Below are positions 36,886 to 44,250 of a stretch of DNA of 64,000 nucleotides, in pieces. Position 1 is the first letter of the stretch, and each line of letters starts with the position of its first letter. Made by a program: the position numbers and the translations under genes. Under the pieces are notes generated by a model. That model was not told the origin of the DNA, did no database searches, and saw only the letters and a program-made list of their open reading frames with translations. The stretch covers positions 55,839-119,838 of the forward strand of contig CADBDA010000015.1 in assembly GCA_902793295.1 (NCBI GenBank), given 5' to 3'. This DNA is from an uncultured Bacteroidota bacterium. GTDB taxonomy: Bacteria > Bacteroidota > Bacteroidia > Bacteroidales > P3.

Positions 36886-37752
36886 ATGCATAAAATGATG
36901 AAAACAAGATTCTTTTTGGCAGTCAGCGTGGTGATGCTGCTGACCGCATGTCATTCGACCAACACTTCGGAAACCGCGTTGGACAGTACACGGATGAACG
37001 ATGAGGGTATCTCGGTCATGAATGAGGCTGAGGGCGTGACCCTTACAGGCATACGTGACATGGATAACACCATGTCGGTGGAGCTTTTCAAGGGGTCGTG
37101 TCCCGACAGTTTGTTGGCGGTGCTGGCCCCCGAAGGGTCGTTCCGGTCGGCCATCAATGTTTATCTGGCCGTCACGTCCAACCATAGGGTGCTTTTCGAT
37201 ACAGGATTGGGTGTGGAGAAAGGCGGCAAGATGCTTGAGAAGCTTGCCTATCTGCATGTGCGTCCTGAGGATATCGACGCCATATGTCTGACGCATCTGC
37301 ATGGTGACCACATCGGCGGATTGTTGAAAGACGGTAAAGCGGTGTTCCCTAGAGCGACCATCTACTTGTCGGTCGACGAGTTTGACGCTTGGAACGACGG
37401 AGGTTCGATGGCGGCGCAGAACACATTGTGGAAGCAGGTGCTGGCCGCATACGCTTATCAGATACAGCCGGTGAATGATGGCGACACGTTGCTGGACGGG
37501 TTGGTGAGTGTGCGTGTGACTCCGGGTCATACACCGGGCCATACCCTTTATGCTGTGGGCAATTGCCTGATAGCGGGCGACTTGCTACATGCTCAGGATT
37601 TGCAGCTGACGTACCCCCAATACTGCGCTCGCTACGACAATGACACCGCTATGGCTGCAGATGCACGACGGAAAGTGATGGACCAGTTGCGTGGCGAAGG
37701 ACGCTATCTGAGCGGTGCGCACTGCTACGACTTCTGGATTCGTCTGAAATAG
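36886..37752 (+). CDS. Metallo-beta-lactamase-fold hydrolase, lipoprotein
   Basis: 288 residues from ATG 36886; other in-frame ATGs at 36895 and 36898 are possible. The signal ends LLTACHS, a lipobox. The Zn motif HxHxDH is intact in CLTHLHGDHIGGLLKDG, and further ligands appear in RVTPGHTPGHTLYAVG and NCLIAGDLLHAQ. Family members hydrolyse lactones, thioesters, phosphodiesters or beta-lactams; as an exported lipoprotein it could inactivate a signal or antibiotic, but the substrate is unknown. It converges with the sensor kinase gene 19 bases away. Confidence 0.85.
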   Translation: MHKMMKTRFFLAVSVVMLLTACHSTNTSETALDSTRMNDEGISVMNEAEGVTLTGIRDMDNTMSVELFKGSCPDSLLAVLAPEGSFRSAINVYLAVTSNHRVLFDTGLGVEKGGKMLEKLAYLHVRPEDIDAICLTHLHGDHIGGLLKDGKAVFPRATIYLSVDEFDAWNDGGSMAAQNTLWKQVLAAYAYQIQPVNDGDTLLDGLVSVRVTPGHTPGHTLYAVGNCLIAGDLLHAQDLQLTYPQYCARYDNDTAMAADARRKVMDQLRGEGRYLSGAHCYDFWIRLK

Positions 37753-37771
37753 GGTAGGTGTCTCTGGTTTG

Positions 37772-39313
37772 CTAGCGTGGCAGGTTGATGGTGAAGGTGG
37801 ATCCTTCGCCGGGGGTGCTGTCCACTGTAATCTCGCCGCCATGGAGCTTGACCACTTGCCATACGTAGTTGAGACCGATTCCGAAGCCTTTCACATTGTG
37901 GATGTTGCCTGTCGATACGCGATAGAATTTCTCAAAGATATGCTTCTGGTCCTCTTTGCTGATGCCGATGCCGTGGTCTTTGACGCAGAGCACGATATGG
38001 TCGGCATCGCCGCTGGTGGAGACATCGATGTCCATTGTGCTGCCCGAATACTTGACGGCATTGTCGATAAGGTTGTAAACCAAGTTGGTGAGGTGCAGTT
38101 CGTCGGCCAATAGGGTAGGTGGTTCGGCGTCGAGATGGTAGTTGATGGTTCCGCCGGCATTGCTGATTTTCAGCTGGAAGCTTTTGGCTACGCTTTCGAT
38201 GATTTTATGGAGGTCGACTTGCTGTCGGTTCATGGAGAAGTTTTTGTTCGCCATTTTGGCATTCTGTAGTATTGTGTCGACCAGGATGCGCATTCGGCGG
38301 CTTTCCTCATTGATGATGCCCAAGTAGGTGCTGTTGGCGGAATTGTCGGTGGGGGCGCCATCCTGGAGCATCTCGCAGGCAAGGCTGATTGTGGCCAATG
38401 GCGTCTTGATTTCGTGGGTCATGTTGCTGATGAAGTCGGTCTTCATCTCGTCCAGTTTTTCCTGTTTGACGACGGTGCGCATGGAGAGGAAGAAAAGCAG
38501 TAGTATCAAGAAAATCAGCACAAAACTGATGATGAAGTAGAGTGTGGAGTTCTCTTTCAACAAGAGTGACGACAGTGGGAAATGAAGGACGATGAAGTAT
38601 TCGTTGGGCGACATCATCCCGTTGGGATGGAACCGATATTTGAAGGGTGATTCGCGCAGTTTCTGTTCCTGACCCTCGGTGTTGCAATAGAGGAAGCGGT
38701 CGCTGGTGTAGTCGTAAAGGCCGATGTAGGGGGCGATGTCGACGCCATTCACCATTAGTTTGTCGGTGATGAGGGAGTCGAGCAGATAATGATTGAAGGT
38801 GTTGGATGTCATGATGTTGTCGACGACATATTCGGAAATGTCGTTGACGAATCGGTTATAGAACTCGTCGCCGTTTTGGAGTCGGTCGCGTGTGGCGAGA
38901 ATGGTGTTGTAACGGCTGATGGCGGCGCTGTCGGAAGAACTGACTTTTACGCCAGGCAACAAATGCACACTGTCGATCATGGTGACGCCAACCTGGACAA
39001 GGGTGGTGTCGTAGAAGACATTGTAGTTCTCTTTCACCACGTCCTGCATTTGGGTGTTAAGCTCTTCTATTCTTTTGAACTTCAGTAGCATGTAGCGGTC
39101 TTGCTGGCTGATATAGTCTTCCACTTTCAGGCGGTCGAGTTGTTCGATCATATCGTCCATGGCGTTGTTGACGCTGATATTGAAGAGATTGTCGCTGACA
39201 GTAACAGTTCGTTTCATCTGCACATACTGCACGGCCATGAGGCTGAAGGCCGCAAGTGTGAAGAGTGTGGCCAGCGAAATAAGGAATATTTTTTTCATCT
39301 CCTTGTTAGTCAT
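37772..39313 (-). CDS. Sensor histidine kinase
   Basis: 513 residues. One N-terminal helix (ISLATLFTLAAFSLMAVQYV), a periplasmic sensor region of about 230 residues with coiled-coil character near RYMLLKFKRIEELNTQMQ, a second helix (YFIISFVLIFLILLLFFLSM) and then the kinase core. H-box: FISNMTHEIKTPLATISLAC; N-box: LVYNLIDNAVKYSG; G1 DHGIGISKEDQKHIFEKFYR; G2 GFGIGLNYVWQVVK. All are intact. The layout resembles Bacteroides RprX-type kinases. No response-regulator gene is in the window, so its partner is elsewhere. A start at 39298 (MKKIFLIS) is also possible. Confidence 0.9.
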   Translation of the reverse strand: MTNKEMKKIFLISLATLFTLAAFSLMAVQYVQMKRTVTVSDNLFNISVNNAMDDMIEQLDRLKVEDYISQQDRYMLLKFKRIEELNTQMQDVVKENYNVFYDTTLVQVGVTMIDSVHLLPGVKVSSSDSAAISRYNTILATRDRLQNGDEFYNRFVNDISEYVVDNIMTSNTFNHYLLDSLITDKLMVNGVDIAPYIGLYDYTSDRFLYCNTEGQEQKLRESPFKYRFHPNGMMSPNEYFIVLHFPLSSLLLKENSTLYFIISFVLIFLILLLFFLSMRTVVKQEKLDEMKTDFISNMTHEIKTPLATISLACEMLQDGAPTDNSANSTYLGIINEESRRMRILVDTILQNAKMANKNFSMNRQQVDLHKIIESVAKSFQLKISNAGGTINYHLDAEPPTLLADELHLTNLVYNLIDNAVKYSGSTMDIDVSTSGDADHIVLCVKDHGIGISKEDQKHIFEKFYRVSTGNIHNVKGFGIGLNYVWQVVKLHGGEITVDSTPGEGSTFTINLPR

Positions 39314-39342
39314 TGATTGTGTATCGTTTTTATTGACGGGTT

Positions 39343-39369
39343 CTTAAAGTCCTTAAGGTCCTTAAAGTC
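39343..39369. repeat. 9-nt tandem repeat, three near-identical units
   Basis: CTTAAAGTC, CTTAAGGTC, CTTAAAGTC in direct succession, followed by a degenerate fourth unit (TTTATGGCC). It sits just upstream of the sensor kinase start, possibly in its 5' leader. Confidence 0.8.
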
Positions 39370-39662
39370 TTTATGGCCCTTAGTCTTATTATTTTGTTCA
39401 TATATTATACGGAAGTTTTATTTTTTTGTTTACTTTTTTTCTTTTTTTGATGATGCATGTGGGGTGTTTTGATGGGCTGCCGGCTTTGGTGTTTGTTATT
39501 TTTTTTCCGACAAAAATTGTTGGGATAGGCTCTGACCAAGCACAGATAGTATCGGATTCATCGAAAAGTTATTAACAATTCAAGATGCTGTATTTTAGTT
39601 TGTTGTGTTTGTTTGTTGGTTCGTTCTGAAAGCGGAATAATTTGTATTTATAAAAATCTGCG

Positions 39663-39670
39663 TACTTTTG
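39663..39670 (+). promoter_or_regulatory. Promoter -7 element TACTTTTG for the DUF1846-mtn-luxS unit
   Basis: TACTTTTG fits TAnnTTTG, 82 bases before the ATG at 39752. No promoter element is evident before mtn or luxS, which supports one transcript. Confidence 0.6.
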
Positions 39671-39751
39671 TATCCCGTAGTTCATTTATTATATTCACCG
39701 CTTCGATAGCATTCCTTCAGGGGGGTGCTATGGAGGTTTAATATTTTTTTT

Positions 39752-41215
39752 ATGAAACACGGTTTCGACAACGAAAAGTATCTCAAAATCCAGTCCGAAC
39801 ACATCAAAGAGCGCATCTCGAAGTTCGGAAACAAGCTTTATCTTGAATTCGGAGGCAAGCTCTTCGACGATTTCCATGCCAGCCGAGTGCTGCCAGGCTT
39901 TGAACCCGACAGCAAGTTGAAAATGCTCATGCAGCTGCGTGATGATGCAGAAATTGTTATCGCCATCAGTGCACGAGATATAGAGAAGAACAAAGTGCGT
40001 GCCGATTTGGGCATTACCTATGACGATGACGTGTTGCGTCTGCGTGATGAGTTCCAGAACCGTGGTCTACTGGTCAGTTCGGTTTGTATCACGCAATATC
40101 ATGGTCAACCTAGTGCGCAGGCCTTCCGCGAGCGTCTGGAACGCTTGGGCATCAATGTTTACTATCATTATTTGATTGAAGGGTACCCCACAAATGTGGA
40201 GCTGATATGTTCGGCTGATGGTTTTGGCCGCAACGAATACATCCGCACCAGCCGTCCGTTGGTGGTTGTAACTGCGCCTGGCCCCGGCAGCGGCAAGATG
40301 GCCGTGTGTCTGAGCCAGTTGTATCAGGAGAACAAACTCGGGGTCAAAGCCGGTTATGCCAAATTTGAAACCTTCCCCATTTGGAGCATTCCCTTGAAAC
40401 ACCCTGTGAATGTGGCCTATGAGGCGGCTACTGCCGATCTTAATGATGTCAACATGATCGACCCCTTCCATTTGGAAGCCTACGGAGAAACGACGGTCAA
40501 CTACAATCGCGATATCGAGATTTTCCCCGTCCTCAACGCTATTTTTGAAGGCATCTATGGAGAGAACCCCTACAAGTCGCCCACCGATATGGGCGTCAAT
40601 ATGGCCGGATTTTGCATTTGTGACGACGAAGTGTGCTGCAAAGCCTCTAAGGATGAGATCATTCGTCGTTACTTCGCTGCTTTGTGTAAGTTTGTGCAGG
40701 GCCGCATCCCCGAATCGGAGGTCGACAAGAATGCGCTGTTGATGAAGCAGATGAAGATCACCACCGACTTTCGTCGTACCACTGTTGCCGCTCGTGAACG
40801 CGCCGCTCAAGAAGGCGCACCTGCCGCTGCCATAGAGATGGAAGACGGCACGATCATAACTGGCCATTCGAGCCCCCTGTTGGGCGCCTGTGCCGCCATG
40901 TTGTTGAACGCCATCAAGCATTTGGCTGGTATTGATCATAACGTCAAACTCATTGCGCAGAAATATATCGAGCCCATCCAGCACACCAAGACGTGTCTGC
41001 TGCATGGCAACAACCCTCGTTTGCATACCGACGAAGTGTTGCTGGCACTGTCGATGCTCAGCCTTTCGGACGAAAACTGCCGACGTGCACTCGAAATGCT
41101 GCCGCAGTTGAAAGGCTGTCAGGTGCACACGACGACAATGCTCGGTGAGGTGGACATCAAAATATTCAAGAAGCTGGGAGTGGATGTGACTTCCGACCCA
41201 CAATTCAAGAAATAA
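39752..41215 (+). CDS. DUF1846 family protein
   Basis: 487 residues from ATG 39752 (MKHGFDNEKYLKIQSEHIKE). A GTG at 39725 would add nine residues made of leader sequence. The family is conserved in many anaerobes and Firmicutes; a Streptococcus structure is known but the role is not settled. A glycine-rich loop TAPGPGSGKMAVCLSQLY near residue 180 resembles a nucleotide-binding P-loop (inference). Two clustered cysteines appear in CICDDEVCCKAS. No signal peptide. The next gene, mtn, is 36 bases away, and luxS follows, so a link to methyl-cycle or nucleoside metabolism is possible. Confidence 0.85.
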   Translation: MKHGFDNEKYLKIQSEHIKERISKFGNKLYLEFGGKLFDDFHASRVLPGFEPDSKLKMLMQLRDDAEIVIAISARDIEKNKVRADLGITYDDDVLRLRDEFQNRGLLVSSVCITQYHGQPSAQAFRERLERLGINVYYHYLIEGYPTNVELICSADGFGRNEYIRTSRPLVVVTAPGPGSGKMAVCLSQLYQENKLGVKAGYAKFETFPIWSIPLKHPVNVAYEAATADLNDVNMIDPFHLEAYGETTVNYNRDIEIFPVLNAIFEGIYGENPYKSPTDMGVNMAGFCICDDEVCCKASKDEIIRRYFAALCKFVQGRIPESEVDKNALLMKQMKITTDFRRTTVAARERAAQEGAPAAAIEMEDGTIITGHSSPLLGACAAMLLNAIKHLAGIDHNVKLIAQKYIEPIQHTKTCLLHGNNPRLHTDEVLLALSMLSLSDENCRRALEMLPQLKGCQVHTTTMLGEVDIKIFKKLGVDVTSDPQFKK

Positions 41216-41251
41216 CAATTATTTTTGAGGCCTTAAAACTTAGATTCTTAT

Positions 41252-41917
41252 ATGAAAATTGGAATTATCATAGCAATGGATATCGAGTACCGACAGATGT
41301 TCGATGTCCTTGGTGGCGACACCGGCCGATTAGGAGGCAACGAAATTGTGTTGTGGCAATGTGGTATTGGCAAGGTTAATGCCGCAGTGGGCACCATGCG
41401 ACTGGTGAACCAGCACCATCCCGATGCCATCATCAGCACGGGTCTGGCAGGAGGAATCGATGAGAAAATGCAGGTGATGGACGTCTTGGCTGCCTCCCAA
41501 AGTGTATACCACGATGTCGACTGTGGCAGCGGACTTGGCTGCCAACGTGGTCAGGTGCAAGGACTTCCGGTACGCTTTGATGCCGACAGCCGACTTCTGG
41601 CCCATGCCAATGCAGTGCCCCTCTCGGCAGACGAACGTCTGGTGACAGGTCTTATCTGCACGGGTGACCAGTTTATTACCGACCGGGAAAGACAGAATGA
41701 CATCAAGGTCGCATTCCCCGATGGAATGGCATGCGATATGGAAAGCGCTGCCATTGCTCAGACTTGCTACCTGCTGGGCATTCCCTTCCTCAGTTTGCGC
41801 GTCATCAGCGATACTCCGGGACGCACCGACAACCACCAGCTCCAATGGGAAGACTTCCTCGCCTCGATGTGCGACCGGTCGTTCCATTTTGTGAAACGCT
41901 ATTTGGAGACGTTGTAA
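41252..41917 (+). CDS. mtn: 5'-methylthioadenosine/S-adenosylhomocysteine nucleosidase
   Basis: 221 residues, the normal size. It splits adenine from SAH, MTA and 5'-deoxyadenosine. Signatures: MKIGIIIAMDIEYRQMFDVL, IVLWQCGIGKVNAAVGTMRL, STGLAGGIDEKMQVMDV, and the catalytic region MACDMESAAIAQTCYLLGIP with RVISDT. The product S-ribosylhomocysteine is the LuxS substrate, and luxS lies 54 bases downstream. The enzyme also recycles products of radical SAM enzymes; one is encoded at 58.5 kb. Confidence 0.94.
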   Translation: MKIGIIIAMDIEYRQMFDVLGGDTGRLGGNEIVLWQCGIGKVNAAVGTMRLVNQHHPDAIISTGLAGGIDEKMQVMDVLAASQSVYHDVDCGSGLGCQRGQVQGLPVRFDADSRLLAHANAVPLSADERLVTGLICTGDQFITDRERQNDIKVAFPDGMACDMESAAIAQTCYLLGIPFLSLRVISDTPGRTDNHQLQWEDFLASMCDRSFHFVKRYLETL

Positions 41918-41971
41918 CCATTTGTAATTCTGAATAAATAGTAACTCTTTTTTTGTCTAAATAATCGAAGA

Positions 41972-42466
41972 ATGGAAGTTATTCAAAGCTTTACGATTGA
42001 TCATACGCATCTGAAACCCGGCATCTATGTCTCGCGCGTAGACAAGGGCTTCATAACATTCGATTTGCGAATCACCGAGCCCAATCACGAACCTGCAGTA
42101 GCTCCTTCCGCCATTCACAGCATGGAACACTTGATGGCTACCTGGTTCCGCAATTCGCGCGTCAAGGAAGATGTGGTATATGTCGGACCAATGGGCTGTC
42201 TGACAGGTATGTATGTCATTATGCTCGGAAAATACACTGTGGAAGATATGCGTCAGCTCACCATCGAGTGTCTGGAGTGGATAATGACGCAGGATGAGGT
42301 GCCGGCTACCGAACCGGCAACCTGTGGCAACTACCTGCTGCACGACCTGCCCATGTGCAAATGGGAGAGCGCACGCTATCTCGACCGTCTGAAAAACGAT
42401 TTCCACAGCGAATACACCAAGCTGCAGATCACCTTGAACGACGGTAAGGTCTTTGCGGACGCCTGA
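41972..42466 (+). CDS. luxS: S-ribosylhomocysteine lyase LuxS
   Basis: 164 residues. LuxS turns S-ribosylhomocysteine into homocysteine and DPD, the AI-2 precursor. Metal ligands: His 49 and His 53 in IHSMEH, Cys 118 in ATCGNYLLHD; the catalytic Cys 76 is in GPMGCLTGMYV. All are intact. It completes the activated methyl cycle with mtn. Its stop is 96 bases before the tRNA-Arg gene. Confidence 0.96.
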   Translation: MEVIQSFTIDHTHLKPGIYVSRVDKGFITFDLRITEPNHEPAVAPSAIHSMEHLMATWFRNSRVKEDVVYVGPMGCLTGMYVIMLGKYTVEDMRQLTIECLEWIMTQDEVPATEPATCGNYLLHDLPMCKWESARYLDRLKNDFHSEYTKLQITLNDGKVFADA

Positions 42467-42483
42467 TAAGAAAAAAAATTTCA

Positions 42484-42557
42484 GTCTTGCGCAATATTTC
42501 TACAATTTCACGTTTAATAGAACGTGTGATTGCTGTTGCAAAACGGTCGCGCAAGAC
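42484..42557 (+). other. Nested inverted repeats and tRNA-like remnant before tRNA-Arg
   Basis: Outer arms GTCTTGCGC (42484-42492) / GCGCAAGAC (42549-42557) enclose CACGTT (42509-42514) / AACGTG (42521-42526). Also, 42512-42543 aligns with the D-arm and anticodon arm of the downstream tRNA at a 65-base offset: about 24 of 32 positions match by eye, including the exact 10-mer AATAGAACGT. It may be a structured processing leader or a decayed partial tRNA copy. Confidence 0.45.
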
Positions 42558-42562
42558 GATAT

Positions 42563-42639
42563 GGCCCCGTAGTTCAGCTGAATAGAACGTCGGATTCCGG
42601 TTCCGAAAGTCGTGGGTTTGAATCCCGCCGGGGTCACCA
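42563..42639 (+). tRNA. tRNA-Arg, anticodon CCG, with encoded CCA
   Basis: All arms pair: acceptor GGCCCCG / CGGGGTC (one G-U), D-stem GTTC / GAAC, anticodon stem TCGGA / TCCGA around loop TTCCGGT (anticodon CCG), T-stem GTGGG / CCCGC with loop TTTGAAT. Discriminator A at 42636, then genomic CCA at 42637-42639. It reads CGG arginine codons. Confidence 0.97.
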
Positions 42640-42644
42640 ATCTT

Positions 42645-43559
42645 ATGAAGGAATTTTTTAGAAATACCAAACCCTTCGGACAACTGATAACACTTTTTGT
42701 GCTCGTTGTCCTTTTTTTTATTTTGGCTGCAGGCGTCACGGCTGGTGCGGTACTGTTCGGTCTGGACTATGGCAACGTTCACCACATGCTGCTGCTGCAG
42801 ATAGTCACCCAGTTGATTGCCTTTCTGGTGCCAGCACTCGTTGTGGCCTATCTCTTTTCGGACACTGTCAGCGGTTCGTTGCGGTTCGACTTCTCGAAAC
42901 GCAAATGGTTGCTGGCTGCCGTAGGAGTCTTTGTTTTGCTGCTCATGGTGCCCTTCACTGACTGGCTGTCGCAGGTCAACGACTCGTGGCATTGGAGCGG
43001 CCGTTGGGCGGCGCTGGAGGAACAGTTGCGTGACGGTACACAGCGCAACCAGGACTTGGTGGAAGAGATGCTTTCACTGCCGGGTGTGGGCAATTTGCTG
43101 TTCAATCTGCTGGCTATAGCGCTTGTTCCTGCTATTTGTGAGGAATTTCTTTTCCGCGGTGGTGTCCAAACCATTTTAGGCCGATGGGTGCGCAACCCCC
43201 ATGTGGCCGTTCTTCTGTCGGCCGCCATCTTCTCGCTCATGCACGGCGAGTTTTTCGTTTTTCTACCTCGATTCTTTCTTGGGGTTCTGCTTGGCTACCT
43301 TTTCTATTATGGCGGATCCATGCTGGTTAATGTCGCGGCGCATTTCGTGAATAATGCCATCGTCGTGGTCGCATGGTACCTGTATGCCAACGGAACGATC
43401 GGCGACACTTATGTGGAAAATATCGATGCGCCGATGGCTGTATGGCTCGTCGGATTGATTCTGGGATCAGCCCTTTTTTATATGATTTTTATTCGGTCAA
43501 AAAATACAATTTCTCCACCCGAAACGACCCAAGTTGAATCCTCCAAGTTGCCTGAATGA
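42645..43559 (+). CDS. CPBP family intramembrane metalloprotease
   Basis: 304 residues from ATG 42645. The frame is open into the tRNA (a GTG at 42612), but those codons are tRNA sequence. Only five bases separate the tRNA CCA from the ATG, so after tRNA 3' processing the mRNA would be nearly leaderless. CPBP (Abi/CAAX-type) motifs: EEFLFRGGVQTIL near residue 177, SLMHGEFFVFLPRFFLG, and HFVNNAIVVVAWYL, giving the Glu-Glu, His, His metal set. About eight membrane helices. Family members process prenylated or secreted peptides or give bacteriocin immunity; the role here is unknown. Confidence 0.88.
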   Translation: MKEFFRNTKPFGQLITLFVLVVLFFILAAGVTAGAVLFGLDYGNVHHMLLLQIVTQLIAFLVPALVVAYLFSDTVSGSLRFDFSKRKWLLAAVGVFVLLLMVPFTDWLSQVNDSWHWSGRWAALEEQLRDGTQRNQDLVEEMLSLPGVGNLLFNLLAIALVPAICEEFLFRGGVQTILGRWVRNPHVAVLLSAAIFSLMHGEFFVFLPRFFLGVLLGYLFYYGGSMLVNVAAHFVNNAIVVVAWYLYANGTIGDTYVENIDAPMAVWLVGLILGSALFYMIFIRSKNTISPPETTQVESSKLPE

Positions 43560-43679
43560 TGACGTGATGCGTATTTTGTGATTGTTTTTAAAGTGCTTGT
43601 TTATAGTAAAATATAGCCAGTGTTCTCGTTTTTTGAAAATAAAAATCAAAAAAAGTTACTCAGATTCAAAAAATAGTAG

Positions 43680-43687
43680 TACTTTTG
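43680..43687 (+). promoter_or_regulatory. HU promoter, -7 element TACTTTTG
   Basis: TACTTTTGC lies 44 bases before the HU ATG in an AT-rich gap; consistent with a strong, separate HU transcript. Confidence 0.65.
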
Positions 43688-43730
43688 CACTTTGAATTTT
43701 GAAAAATAACATATTAAAATCTCATTAAAA

Positions 43731-44015
43731 ATGACTAAGGCAGAAGTAGTGAATGCAATTGCCCAGAAAACAGGCATCGAGAAAATTGCCATCCTGACTG
43801 TTGTCGAGGAGCTGATGACGGTCATTAAAGATTCTCTTACTGAAGGTGAGAACGTTTATCTGCGTGGTTTCGGCAGTTTCATCGTCAGAAAAAGAGCAGA
43901 AAAGACCGGACGTAATATTTCCAAGAACACCACTGTTATTATTCCCGCCCACAACATTCCGGCATTCAAACCTGCTAAGGCTTTCATGGCAGACGTTAAA
44001 AACAATACGAAATAA
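43731..44015 (+). CDS. HU family DNA-binding protein
   Basis: 94 residues, standard HU length. HU bends DNA and compacts the nucleoid as a dimer. The helical base MTKAEVVNAIAQKTGIEK, the turn VYLRGFGSFIVRKRAEKTGR and the DNA-gripping arm NISKNTTVIIPAHNIPAFKP (with the intercalating Pro) are complete. The arm proline motif IPAFKPAK is intact. A 29-residue basic protein gene follows 18 bases later. Confidence 0.94.
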   Translation: MTKAEVVNAIAQKTGIEKIAILTVVEELMTVIKDSLTEGENVYLRGFGSFIVRKRAEKTGRNISKNTTVIIPAHNIPAFKPAKAFMADVKNNTK

Positions 44016-44033
44016 CTTTAAAATATTATAATT

Positions 44034-44123
44034 ATGCCCAACGGTAAGAAACACAAAAGACATAAGATGTCTACGCACAAACGCAAAAAACGCCTGCGTA
44101 AGAACAGACACAAGAAGAAATAA
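44034..44123 (+). CDS. Small basic protein, AURKAIP1/COX24-like (probable ribosome-associated)
   Basis: 29 codons: starts MPNGKKHKRHKMSTH and continues KRKKRLRKNRHKKK. More than half the residues are Lys, Arg or His. Short proteins of this pattern, placed after HU and before RNase G, are common in Bacteroidota and are annotated as AURKAIP1/COX24-domain proteins, related to mitochondrial ribosomal protein mS38 (recalled knowledge; ribosome binding is inferred). It lies 18 bases after HU, with a strong terminator shortly after its stop, so HU and this gene are one transcript. Confidence 0.8.
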   Translation: MPNGKKHKRHKMSTHKRKKRLRKNRHKKK

Positions 44124-44158
44124 GCCCACCTTATTTCTTACGACATCTAACAGAAACT

Positions 44159-44211
44159 AAAACAAATTACACAACGCTCTCGGGCGGTTTGTGTAATTTG
44201 TTTTGTTTTTT
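44159..44211 (+). terminator. Strong terminator after the HU/basic protein transcript
   Basis: 16-bp perfect stem AAAACAAATTACACAA (44159-44174) / TTGTGTAATTTGTTTT (44189-44204), 14-nt loop, then GTTTTTT. The RNase G start lies 39 bases beyond, with no room for a good promoter after the hairpin, so RNase G may depend on read-through. Confidence 0.88.
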
Positions 44212-44250
44212 ACCCCGTTGGCGTCACTACCAACGCACCCTATTCCACAA

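Larger units (their letters stand above)
39314..39751. other. Intergenic region with promoter and short repeats
   Basis: About 440 bp between the divergent kinase and DUF1846 genes. It contains a 9-nt tandem repeat (39343-39369), an AT-rich middle, and the DUF1846 promoter at 39663. Just before the DUF1846 start, TAGCA and TGCTA flank a C/G-rich stretch (about 39707-39730) that could form a small hairpin in the leader. I see no gene here. Confidence 0.5.

Noticed and set aside
42612..42644. N-terminal extension of the CPBP protein starting at GTG inside the tRNA
   Set aside because: These codons are tRNA sequence (T-arm, acceptor and CCA); ATG 42645 gives a plausible membrane-protein start.
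44203..44250. Upstream start for RNase G
   Set aside because: It lies in the terminator hairpin and T-tail; ATG 44251 gives the family N-terminus.
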